Shown: in pieces, positions 37,001 through 48,519 of the stretch
How positions within the stretch are numbered: the stretch's first letter is position 1
Layout: each line of letters opens with the position of its first letter
Source: Cyprinodon diabolis
Lineage: Eukaryota; Chordata; Actinopteri; Cyprinodontiformes; Cyprinodontidae
Assembly: GCA_030533445.1 (NCBI GenBank)
Contig: CM060073.1
Location: 37,341,428-37,405,427, forward strand
Direction: 5' to 3'
Length of the DNA: 64,000 nucleotides
Position numbers and translations under genes: made by a program
The notes under the pieces: generated by a model
What the model saw: the letters and a program-made list of their open reading frames with translations, nothing else
Databases searched by the model: none
Told to the model about the DNA's origin: nothing

Positions 37001-38410
37001 ACTAAGGCTGGGTTTCAGAAAATATAATCGTTTCGTAAATTAAAATTATAAAATGCACAATATTTTATTTGTTTCCTTGTTTATCGAGGTGCCCGTAAAT
37101 CAAGCATGTATTTCAAAAAATTAAGCAACTACTTGTAGCTAACATTCTACACTCAATATGTTGTTTTTAAAAATCACCTGCCTTTTGCTGCTAACTTCGT
37201 AAAAGATAAAAAATAATAATAAGTTAGCAATGTGTAAGTTTCAACAGGTTTATGACTGAAAATCTATTTCAAATTGACATTACCTTCATGTCTCACAGAC
37301 CTTATAAACCAAGTAGCCACTCAAACATAGAGCAACATATCATAGTTAACTACAACATAATTTAATTACAGTGCCATTGACATTTGCACAGCAGTGAGTG
37401 TTATTAATATGAGCTCACAACAGTTTGATCAAATTTACTCTGTCACCACCAGGGCTGGCAGTCACTGATTCAGTCACCCTCATTATACCAACGATATTCC
37501 TTTGAAATTTACTATGAAAGAAGTTAACAGAAGGCAAACAAAGTTCCAAAGCAGTGGTCGTTTTAAGCTTTAATACCAGAAATCCTCCGAATGATTTGAT
37601 CTAATTAGACATTGTTCCTCAAAAAACACTAATTAAAATCTAAATCAATTAAAACCTAACATAATTAAGAAAACTAGTTCAACATTTGCCTACCATGTTC
37701 TCCTCATCCCTCTGAAATTCAAGAGTAAAATTGGTAGCTTTAGCTAACAGAGTTAAGCGTAAATGTTACTATACATCGGAAAGGCCTTACCCTGGAATGC
37801 CTTAATCCCTTTGCTCTGAAAGGGCGTCTTTTTCGTCTGTCTCCCTGTCTAAACTAACCCTCCAGCTATGCTGTAAAATAGAAACCTAACCTCAATATTT
37901 TACCTCACGGTGCTGGGACTCACTGGCCCATTAAATTCCCCTTCCCATGTGTCAGCTTGCATATTTCCACCATGAAATTTTCGTATAATTAAACTTTCTT
38001 AATGATTTATAAGCTATAATAATAACCGTAAGTATTTCAGAGCAGGTTAAAGGGGACAGCCTTTAAGTGTGCACCAGGGGATGACCCTGTTTTAACATAG
38101 TTTCGGTTGGGCGATTCTCAGCTGGATATGAGGGATGTATAGGCCAAGGGAGACTTGGATTGATGAAGGGAGGGAGTGAGTGAGAGGTCCTAACAAGGGT
38201 GAACGCTAGAGAAGGCTCAGACCTTTCTGTGTGGTAACTCTGGGTTATACTAACATCTAAGAAATCCAAAGGATCTCTTAACCTTGATCAGAAGGGAGAG
38301 ATGGACATACTCTGCAACTAAATCAAATAACAAACTATGAAAAATAAGCCCACCTCTGATGAATCTGCATCTAAATGAGGAACACAAGCAGTCCACATGC
38401 ATGTTCTAGG

Positions 38411-38440
38411 CCACATACACACACACACACACACACACTC
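38411..38440. repeat. AC microsatellite
   Basis: An AC dinucleotide run (CACACACACACACACAC) in the 27.6 kb FAM172A intron. Confidence 0.9.
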
Positions 38441-39174
38441 ACAGAGAGACACACAGATGTTTGCTCTCTGCTGCCTCTCTGATGGTGAGGCTGATATGAT
38501 TGCCACTTAGGAAATCAGTGTGTTTTCACACCACTCTCTGCTCCGCCAGAGCTAATGTGTTAAATATCCATCGGGTACAGCTGTCCATTTCTGTGACGCA
38601 CAGACGCAGGCAGCCTCGGGGGCCGATGAACACTGATTCCTTGTACTAACCGAGCTTATATCTAGTATCCCTGCCAACATTTCTCAATTTGGGTGCAGTG
38701 AAAAAAGAAAAAAAAAAGGGAATTCAGCACACGCTGATGTGGAACTCTCCCTAGATTCCTCTAAATATGCTATGAGGAGCTAAATTTTAACAATTGTGTC
38801 ACTTTTTTTTTTACCTCATGTTGTTATCAGCAAAGACCCAGTTATTGTCTTTTTTTTTTATTTCATCACACTTATGTTACATACAAGTTGTTGTTTATGC
38901 TCTGAAATATTAACACATGACGTCCAGCTTCTGTATGCATTTCCAAAGGGTAAGGTCTGCCTATTGCTAAATCTACCAAAAATCTCAGAGGACTGTTTTT
39001 CACCTCAGGTGTGAATGTGTGAGGAGAGAAAGAGGGAAAACAAATTTGGAAGCGCCTGCTGTCCAGGACATTCCTGGCCAATAGGTGTGTGTTTCTGTGT
39101 GTGTGTGTGCTCTTTCAGTTGCAGAGAGAAGACCATGTGAAGTTTCTAAAACAAAGAGTGGTACTTTTTAAAGA

Positions 39175-39380
39175 TGGAGGGCGTTTCCCTGAACCTCACC
39201 TTTTTTGAGAGCAGGGTTAGGTTATGGACTAAGGTTTAAACTAAGTTTAGGTTACATTTAGGGTCAGGTATTTCCTGGTAAGGTTTAACCATACAAATGT
39301 ATTTAAAATGAATGGAAGTCAATGCAAAGTCCTCAAAAAGATAGTATTACACGTGTGTTCGTGTGTGTGTGAGGTGCTGA
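39175..39380 (+). repeat. Teleost repeat with degenerate GGTTAG words (plus orientation)
   Basis: Contains AGGGTTAGGTTATGG, GTTTAGGTTACATTTAGGG, then AATGGAAGTCAATGCAAAG and CCTCAAAAAGATAGTATTAC, ending in a GTGTGTGTG run. The order (telomere-like words, AATG-AAGTCAATG, CCTCA-AAAGATAG, TG tail) is that of a dispersed fish repeat, not a true telomere. A related copy lies in the opposite direction at 51930-52110. Confidence 0.6.
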
Positions 39381-42300
39381 ATTTGCAATCTTATGCGGGA
39401 TGTTTAATTTGAACATGTAGATAAACTCAACTAAAAGTAGTGCAGATAAAATTGGAAGTAAAAAAAAAGAGAAGAAAAGACAGCGTTAAGGAGGATGATG
39501 AACAATGTTCCTTCCATCGATTATCAACCTCCACTCCTTTATATTTGCTGGGGGAGGGAGAAAAAAGAAAGGCTGAGATGAAGGAATAAAATGGGCCCTC
39601 CGTGTTAATCCTCTGTCCTAAAAGAAGTAAGAGAAAAGAAAAAAACTCACAGAAAGGTGGCGCAATGAATGACAATATATGACAAACTGAAATTAACTTT
39701 CAAATTGTGGCTTATTGCATAAAATCAACTTTTTACTCGACTGAAACCAGAACTAGTATAATGAAAAGGTGACGCTACAATACTTAATGTATAATATAAA
39801 AGCAAGCAAAAGTTTTGCCTCATCATTTAAAAACATTTAAGAAGTATATATATTTTAATGATTCAAGCAGTAAAGAAAAATGAGTAAAATAATTTGAAAA
39901 ATAAGCTTAAGAGACCCTTATAATATAAGTTGGAAAAAAAAAAGACTAAATTAGTAAATTGCTAATCAACAAACAGAAAGCTTACTTTAAATTCCATTCC
40001 AAGGAAAAAAATATATTTTATGAAAAGCTAATCATGTAAAACATAAATACATATTTTAATAAAAAAAAGTACAATTCTTTTATGGTTACTAATATAACAG
40101 TTAAAATCCACATAGAAAATATACCAGGTAAATAAATACCATATATTAAAAACGTATTATGTGCATTAGAACTAACAAATTTCAAAATGTTTTGTTTTTA
40201 AATGCTTTAACCAAAAGTGGCTGGGAACTATTTTGATCTTTTTTTTAAACTTTAACAAAAGTCACACATTTTTTGACTCGTTTTTTGTTCTTTTAAATGA
40301 AAACTACAAAATATATAACTGGACTTTTCAGTTTAAAAAAAAAATCATATTTCCTCAGTTAAATAAGTGAAAATAGGAAATTGATGATCATATATCCAGG
40401 AAAAATGAAAATCATAGAATTTATTATATCAATTTTTCCAATCATTCCATAAGAAAATTAAAGCAGGATTTATATTTAGTCGGGGAGGAAACAGCTGAAG
40501 TCGTTTTTTAAGTGATATTGTTGATTAAAAACGACACCTGAGAGAAGGATGAGGTGCAAACATGAACATCAAGCACGTGCACGCACCCGCAGCCAAGCAC
40601 AAAGCATATTATTAATGGTATTAAAAAAAAGCAATTAAATCAAAGTGGTATAGAGCCTGAAGCTATGAAAACTGTCAATTCTGCTGGAAATGCCAGCCAA
40701 GATTACGAATGGGTCTGTGGATTCCACCAACCTTCTTTTTTTTTTTGATTAGGGAGTCAATTATTTCTTATTACTGAAGATGCTATTTCAGAAAAGGACC
40801 TTGTCAGTCAATCACGTGAGAAGTCCTAAAAAGCATGAATAAACCCTTAAAGAAAGAGATGGAAGCAGTGCGTTTTTCATGTGTGAGGGGAGGTATTTCC
40901 CTGACCCTATTCCCTATCCCAACTCCTACTTGTGGTAAATTACCTTTTAACTACTGCACTTCTGTCAGGTCTTTGTCAGCGTATGGTAATTAGGGGCCTT
41001 CAGTGTGATGCATTTGAAAAGAAAATTTATTTATTAGTTTATCTCACATAGAGAGGCATTTACAATGAGCTGAAGGTAAGTTTGAAAGTGGTGATTATCT
41101 TGTCATTTTTGCACAGATTTTTTCTTTTTTTATTGCCTCTTCAGACCAAGCGTCTGCGGTGAAGGAGGTTTTTGTGTGCATGTGCGGTGTACGCATATCA
41201 GCTGGGATGCACTCTGTCATATATGATGCCAGGTAACTGTCTATGGTGCGCATATGAGCACAGATGGACAGGAATGTGCATTCATACTTATAAAAATAAA
41301 CATATATTTATCAATGTGTGTGTGCGCTTGAGCTACATTAAGCAAAAAAGGCGCGTGCAGCACATTTCTCCCGTCTTCTTTGTTCTGTGTTGGGTTTGAC
41401 ACCTCTAAACAATAACAGCGCTTCACTTCGCCCAGCCCCAACCCACCACCAATAACACTGTATGGATGGAAGCTGCCAATTAGCACCATCAAACCCCCTT
41501 TATCATCTGTCTGCTAAAGAGAAAACAGAACAAATCAATGATTCAAAGTTTCTCTTGAAAATGCCCTCATTCATTAAAAAGACTGAAGGATGCACGAAGA
41601 AAGAGTCCATTATAACTAATTGCAAGGTATGGCTTGAGTATAGGTTAAGGATGTAAAGAAAAAAACAAGCACCACTGGAGAAGCAGCAGGACCAGACACA
41701 AAGATCTACTCCTTCTTTGTATTGTCACAGATTTCAGGGTATGGAGCTGATCTTTATTTTTTTGCCTGCCTGCTCCTTGACCTGACCTGAAGGCAATCAA
41801 GCTGCTCTTCCTAAATTGCAGGGCTTTTGGAGAACTCGCCTTCATGCATTCTTTTCATCATCCATAAGAAAAGCTCAAACACTTGAGCTACTCGTTCCAA
41901 AGCTACCGTAGCCAACAGGCAGCCAGGCGGTATAGTGCGACCCGAGGGACAAGGGCCGACATGGTGGGGAAGCTGTCATGGAGAAAAGGTCTCCGAAGGC
42001 TGGAGGTGAGCGGAGTTAACTGGGAGATGACTGTCGCTTCTCTCAGTTGTCCAAGCCCTTTTCATTAACCCGAACCCCTGGGTTCAGCAAACAGAAACAA
42101 AGGATGATGGGGGGACAGTGGGGGATGAGGACAGGAGCCCCTGGACTAGTCCTGTGTGGCAACCACCAGAGACCCCAGTGCCTGCTTGCCTTTCTGTCTG
42201 TTTGATGGCAGATCTGTGTCACCCCTTACAGACAGGGGACCTGTATTTAAAATGAATAAATAAATAAAATAAAATAAACAGGAGGGCGTGCACAGACACA

Positions 42301-43805
42301 GAGACATACTTACAAAAAAGACAGCAAAAAAGCCTTCAGAATGAAAGAGGGGGGTAACAAAGGACAGGCAGTGCCCCCTAGTGTTTTCATCAAAGAGAAT
42401 TCAGACCAAATCGACTTATTCATGCTTAGACACAAAAACAAAAAAATAAGAACGGTGGATGAATTCAACGGTTAAAGGTTCTTCATGCTAAGAAATTATT
42501 TATATGTGGAAGGTAAAGGCAGAATGTCGTGTGTCCCTGGATGGAGGATAAAGTCGTTGCAGTGAGACACAAGAACTTGCTCCGAAGGAGATATAGGTGG
42601 GTTTGTGTTGAATGGGGGTCAAAACTGTCTGACAGCTTTAAGACACTTTTAATTATCAGGGTTATGGGGGCAAGAAAGTCGAAAATGGGGAGGCAGGCGC
42701 TCCATGAGAGCCATTAACAGAGGAGGCCAGGCGAATCGTAGAGAACAGACATAAAAGCAGACTACGTATGGGACAAGCCCATATTATGACTTCAGCAGCT
42801 CTAAAAACTACATTGTTTGTTCAGGTATTGGATACTAAAGTGTTTTAAAAAGTGTTTTTTCCTTGTGATGTCAATAAACAGAAAGTAAAATTCAATAGAA
42901 TCATGTAACCAAAGCCTTTGAAATATCAGAAAATGTGTTTCCATTCTGGAACTTTAATTATGCAGAGCATATTTCATGTTTTACTGCTTATAATTTCATA
43001 ATGTAATGTACTAATATCCTGAAATAAAAAACTGATAAATAAAAAATTGGTAACAATTAGTTAGACTTGATAACATATTTTGAAAAATATAAAATGTCTG
43101 TCTTTTTTTAAATGTTCAAATACAATTAGAGTTGTAATGTCATATTATTTAATTTTCAATTTTTATCAGGTTCAAATGTATCAAAACTTTTGCTTTTTTA
43201 AAATTTAAGACCCACATGAAGTATTAAAATGCTATTTGAACACCTCATAACTTATACACACAGTAAACATAATATTTGATGGACTTATATGGACTTCCTT
43301 TGATTTTTTTTCTTTAAACATACATAAAAATAAACTTGTTAGCAATATGGCCTGGTTTACTATAACTAAATTAAAAACAGAAAGAAAACAGTAAAGGTTT
43401 ATACTAGTAAGTATATTAAGACAACTTCTAGAAAGTTTTTATGCATTCTTTACATTTTAACCAAAAAGAAAAAAAAAACATAAAAGTTTAAATAACAATA
43501 AACTTTCAAAGTCTGTTGAGGAAAGAGGAGATAATAAAACCAAAATAAACAAATCTAGAACAATGCAAAAACAATGAATACCATACTAAAGCAAATCTAA
43601 AAATAAGTCAAAAATTTCTTAAAATAAATGCCGTACATTCCAGCAGGTCAATATCTGCCAATGGAATCAGTATTTTTCATTAAATTAAGATAATTAGATA
43701 ATATGTACTATAAGAAAAATATACTGGAGTTTTTTTCTATGTCTCTATTTACCTTAAAGGGTATCTAATTTTTTTTTGTGGGCTGCTCAAATCAAGTGAG
43801 CATAC

Positions 43806-44178
43806 CAGGGATGTCCCGATATAACTTTACCTTCTGATACAATACCAGTATTGTAGCTTTTAGAATAGAATGATACTGATATTGACCTGATACCTAATGA
43901 GCATGAATTATAAATACTTTTACTCATTTTGTAGGGCAAGAATGTTAGAAAAGGTTTAATCAAGTGATATTACTTAAACAAAAAATAATAGTCAATAACA
44001 ACAGATATGAAATAAGTTGACCATTGATTTTAAACATAAACTCTAAACAGGAGTACAGTGTCTCTATCAACTTGCATTTATTTGAGATTTTAGATGTAGA
44101 TCAATAAATTCAGATATTCATTTTATGGCTGATGTTAAACCGATTTTTGTTATTGATATTGGATCTGGACACACTTAT
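43806..44178. repeat. MITE-like repeat with CAGGGATGTCCCGAT start
   Basis: The left end CAGGGATGTCCCGATATAAC and the right part ATTGGATCTGGACACAC look like degraded inverted termini of a teleost repeat usually beginning CAGGGATGTCCCGATC. The interior is AT-rich and non-coding. The right boundary and duplication are uncertain. Confidence 0.55.
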
Positions 44179-44189
44179 TAAATCACACT

Positions 44190-47100
44190 TATTTCAAGAA
44201 AAATGTAATTCCTTCTATTTCATTTCACCATAACATGCCTGCATTCAAGGGCTTTCCTACAAAGAGATCTACATCAGACTAACTAATATATCAATGCAAA
44301 ACTCACATTCTCTGTTTTCTACTACCTTACTTTAATAACACCATCACATTTCACACCATGTAAGGCCTTAAAAAGGCACATAAAACACAGCATATACATT
44401 TTCGCCTTAAAATTGAATATATTTAACTATGGGTACATAACCAAAGCACCCCCTAAAATGGCCATAAATAAGTTTAAAAAAAAGGCATTTGATAAGTACT
44501 GAAGGCTTTAGAAAGTGGCAGTAGATCATTTAAAAAAAAAACAAACATACTTTAGGAGTCAAGGGGAGAACTTTTCCTGTTTTTGCATACTCTATTCATA
44601 AACGCACACTGAGAAGAGAACACAACCTGCAGGAGGTGTTGACAAAGAACAGCCTTAAAGAAGAGAGAAAAACATATCTAACTCTACCACTTGGTTGGGT
44701 GATGAGAAAACAATAAATTCAGTTCCTAGACAGGTTGCAATGGATGCAGATGCAAAATCTAAAAGCAAGAGGAAAGGAAAGGGGATGATGCAGGACCTGA
44801 GATGTCATGAAGGGGCAGAGGGTTTAAACTTCAACCCTGGAGTCAATAAGTTCACTGACATTTGCACCAGTAATGGTCGAACCACGCCCCACAGCTTTTC
44901 AGGAAAACAAAAAAACAAAAACCTTCTTTCCTTTCAATTTCAAAATGTTTTCGGTTACATTTGACAGAATAACACCATTCACACGTTTTTAATACCAGGG
45001 GATAAAAAAAGATGGATTCAAACAGTTGAATTCAAGTGATGCATGTGTGACAATTTGTAACCCTGCAGCCAAAGTTCCTCTCCTATCATTCTCTGCTTTC
45101 TAATGGCAGAATTAACTAGGGGGGATGACATGTGACAAGTGAATAATTTGGGCTGTCAACATGTCATCTTCACCACATTCAAGCCTCATGTCAAGCACTT
45201 GTATTCCCTCTCTGCTGAAGGTGACCTAGGTCGTAACCGAATGGCACACCCAGACACAGCAGGTGAATGTGTGGAAATGCCACAGCGGCTGCACACTATA
45301 TGAGACAATGGAAGGCGAGCGAAAATTAAAGGACAGTCAGCTTATAAAATAATATTTAGTGAGCCCTATTTTAAGGTTATATTGACAGAGAATACATGTA
45401 TCTAAATCTGACTTGTTATTTTGTAAAAAAAAAAAAAAATGGGTAATGACACAATTTTACCTTGGTGGTCATCTGGAGGAAGCTTTAAGTATGATCTTAA
45501 AAAAAAATAAAGAATAAGGACAGATTTTTGATTTTCTGGGACTAACAGAAAATTGGATGTCACGCTTTGGCTGAGGTAGATGAGGGGAAAAAACTTGATC
45601 AATTAGTAAGAAAAAGAAAGGAGAGAAGAAGGGGCAACAGGGTGTTAATATGTCACTACAGGATCAAGGGTAAATGATAAAAGAGAGAGGCTAGCAGGAC
45701 TGTAAAAACAAAAATAATAGGTGGACCTTTTTCAAAAATGGGTTGGTTTGCTTATTAGACATAACAGTAGAAAACAACAAATGACTGAGAAGAGTGAAAT
45801 AACCTGAAAAAGGATGCCCAACAAGAATGAAAGCGCGAGAGCAAAAATTGAGAAAAGACAGCGGAGAGTGAAACCTCACCACTGAGCCAACGAGACAGGA
45901 GAAACGGGAAAGCCAGACAAAGCGGCACACTGCTTTTACAAAGCAGGAACAAAGAGAAGAGATGCATCATGGGAGTCTGAGCCTTTCGCCATCACTGACG
46001 CCATGTAGCCAGGGCCTGATGTTATAGTTAAATATATGATGTTTAACATTTAAATTTCAGTCTGAAATGATAAAAGTACCTCTTTAGTCATTTTGAAAGA
46101 AAACATCAGTTTTCAAAGGTGAATATTAGGAAATAATACAGTGTAAGATAAAGAGTATTACAATGTACCACAATATGTATAAATTACATCTAAATTTATC
46201 AAATTCTCCCTTCCTGTTGTCATCTCGCTGTTCTGTATCACAACATAGAAAACTTTCACTGACAAACATTTCTTAGTGAATTCTAATTTTAAAAAAAGGA
46301 TAGAGGTAGTTTAATTTATATAGCATGGTGTATGCTCAACTCTTATCTGTTTAAAGCTCCCTATTGTAAGTTTATTTCAAACTTTACTTTTTCATCACAG
46401 AATGTTTTTTCTCTCCTGTTATATTATTAATTCAGTTTCAGTGTTTTTCTATTATAGGTGAGCAATTTAACTGAATGACTGTAACACTAGTTTTCTCTGG
46501 GATAATCAAAGCCTTCTATAAAGGATCATGTATTGATGAGGCAGGTGTGGATAGTTTAAGTTGTTTTTGTTTTTCTAACTTTATTGAAAGATTTGCACTA
46601 AAGTTTTTCAGCTTTGACTCCTAGCTGCCCCTGTTTCTTTTTCCTCTTCCTCTCCCTCGCTTTCCATGTCAGTCGCTCCCTCTTCCTCCGGCAGGTCTGA
46701 TATGCCAGAACTGCAGCTGAACTCTGAGTAGCACTGTCTCCGGGAAAAAAAAACAAAGTGATCAATGTGAGAAGGCACGGGGCGCTCACGGACAGGCCAA
46801 TCAATGGTGGAAAGAACCTTGCCCAGGGCCTTATGCAAATGGAAGCACGTCCTGTAACCTCAGGAGTGAACATGCGCACTAGATCAATGGGACGAGGGTA
46901 GAACCTTACAGCAAGATCAGCCTCAGCCAGTAAATATGTAATGATGAATCCCTGAAGATTTAACTGAACTCAAATGAACTTCATCCAGTTCACAGTCTTA
47001 TATCACAAAAAGGCGAAAGAGGCCTTGTTGTGAAGAGTTGGGGTAGACGGTGGGTGCAGCGAGACACAAGAGATTAGAAAGCCTTTGCAAAGCAATGTGG

Positions 47101-47770
47101 TGAGGACAGATGGGTTGCCAATTTCTTTCTGCTCCTAATAAAGGATAAAAAAAATAAATAAAAGGGAAAGAGACGTTAATTTAGTCTTTTAAAAAAATGA
47201 TACCTGTCAGAGATACCTTACTCCAAATTATATCACCATGGAAACATGGTTCTACTTAGGTTAGACACTGTCATCTTTAAAAGTGTCGGATAAAAACAAC
47301 TCAACAAGAAGTACGTTTTGTTATTCAAATGCCACAATATTTTACATCTGAGTAAAATCTGTGTCATAAAGGGCTATTCAGTTGCTAGAAGCACCTGACC
47401 TTACCTATAGAAGGTTTACACTATTATTGTTAAATAAAGCATTAATCTTTGCTTGCTGTTTAAAAAAAAAAAAAAAGAAGTAGGATTTGATTGATTACCC
47501 TGTTACTCTTACAACGTCTAATAATAAAGGCTGCTCTTTAGAAAAGTTAACAAGACCGGGTTTTATAAGCACTATAGAAGCCTACAGCAGATGTAGGCTG
47601 TGTGTATGGCAACACTTAGAATATACATTGTAAAACTGTGACAGCGATACACAATATTTGTTTTTAAAGAATCCAGTCGGCATTTGATTAGATTTAAAAT
47701 ATTTAAATTGGTCAAGCCTAAACTGGATGTTTATAAAGTGAACAGTGATCCTACTAAGCACAGGTTTCAT
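44190..47770. other. Intron sequence without recognised genes
   Basis: AT-rich sequence with a purine-rich patch at 46.6-46.9 kb whose minus strand looks superficially like an exon encoding an acidic tail. It lies between two FAM172A exons that join perfectly, so it is not part of the main transcript. Confidence 0.5.
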
Positions 47771-48055
47771 TAATTCAATTCAATTCAGTTTATTTTTATA
47801 GCGTCAATTCAAAACACATGTCATCTCAAGGCAATTTACAGTACAGTTCACCAGATCATACAGTCAAATTGATTTAAAGTTTTCTATCTAAGGAAAACCA
47901 GTTGATTGCATCGACTCATTGACTCGAAGGCAATCCCTCATTCTAAGCATGCTTGTAGCGACAGTAGAGAGCAAAAACTCCCTTTTAACAGGAAGAAACC
48001 TAAAGCAGAAGGCTCAGTGTGAGCGGCCATCTGCAGAGGCAGACGGGGGTTCAAT
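47771..48055 (+). repeat. Common teleost dispersed repeat
   Basis: A sequence seen very often in fish genomes: TTCAATTCAATTCAGTTTAT, ACACATGTCATCTCAAGGC, GGCAATCCCTCATTCTAAGC, GTAGCGACAGTAGAGAG, TTTTAACAGGAAGAAACC and GCTCAGTGTGAGCGGCCATC. It has no open frame. Likely derived from a retroelement 3' region, but I do not assign a family. Confidence 0.75.
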
Positions 48056-48318
48056 TAATGACACCTTTAATATACTAGTAAAAAAGGGCACTTAATGCAA
48101 TAATTTAAGCACTGGATTAGCTTAGAAAAGCACAAGCAGGAGATCCTCAATGTATTGATTAGTCAAACATGGATTAGAATATTAAAATCTGAATACAGCC
48201 TCCTTCAAACATCTATGTTAATAAAAAATTTTTTGCATTTTTTTTTAAATATCTTCATAATTCTTATGAAGATTGGTCTTTAATCTCAATGAGTGAGCTG
48301 GATGTATCTTTGTATTCT

Positions 48319-48516
48319 AATCAAATGTTTGGAAAACTGTATTGTTAAATTAATACTACAGTGGTAAAAATAATGAAAAAAATAACAGGGAAAGAAGGAT
48401 GGATGTTGACAGCTGAATCAAATGTTTGGAAAATTGTATTGTTAAATAATACTACAGCGGTAATAATAATAATAAAAAAAAAATAACAGGGAAAGGAGGA
48501 AGGATGCTGACAGCTG
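48319..48516. repeat. Tandem duplication of a ~97-101 base unit
   Basis: Two direct copies abut: 48319-48415 and 48416-48516. Both start AATCAAATGTTTGGAAAA, contain TTGTTAAAT, AATACTACAG and AATAACAGGGAAAG, and end TGACAGCTG. They differ by a handful of substitutions and by length changes in the A-rich middle, so the duplication is not brand new. Confidence 0.9.
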
Positions 48517-48519
48517 TTG

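Larger units (their letters stand above)
34004..43805. other. Intron sequence without recognised genes
   Basis: Apart from the repeats listed at 38.4 and 39.2 kb, I see no exon. A GC-richer tract at 35.3-35.8 kb contains the longest open frame of the window (185 codons, minus strand, 35227-35784), which has low-complexity, Arg-rich and Cys-rich parts but no domain I know. A complex non-repetitive tract at 38470-38680 is a regulatory candidate. 39.4-43.7 kb is extremely AT-rich in parts. Confidence 0.5.

Noticed and set aside
41883..42068. MVGKLSWRKGLRRLE peptide followed by GTGAGC, resembling a first exon
   Set aside because: Only a chance-level donor match. No promoter signal or known family.
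46608..46838. Exon-like minus-strand segment encoding an acidic tail (DLPEEEGATDMESEGEEEEK) after a pyrimidine-rich AG
   Set aside because: It lies between two FAM172A exons that join perfectly, so it is not in the main transcript. The acidic run is what any purine-rich tract encodes, and no family match is known to me.
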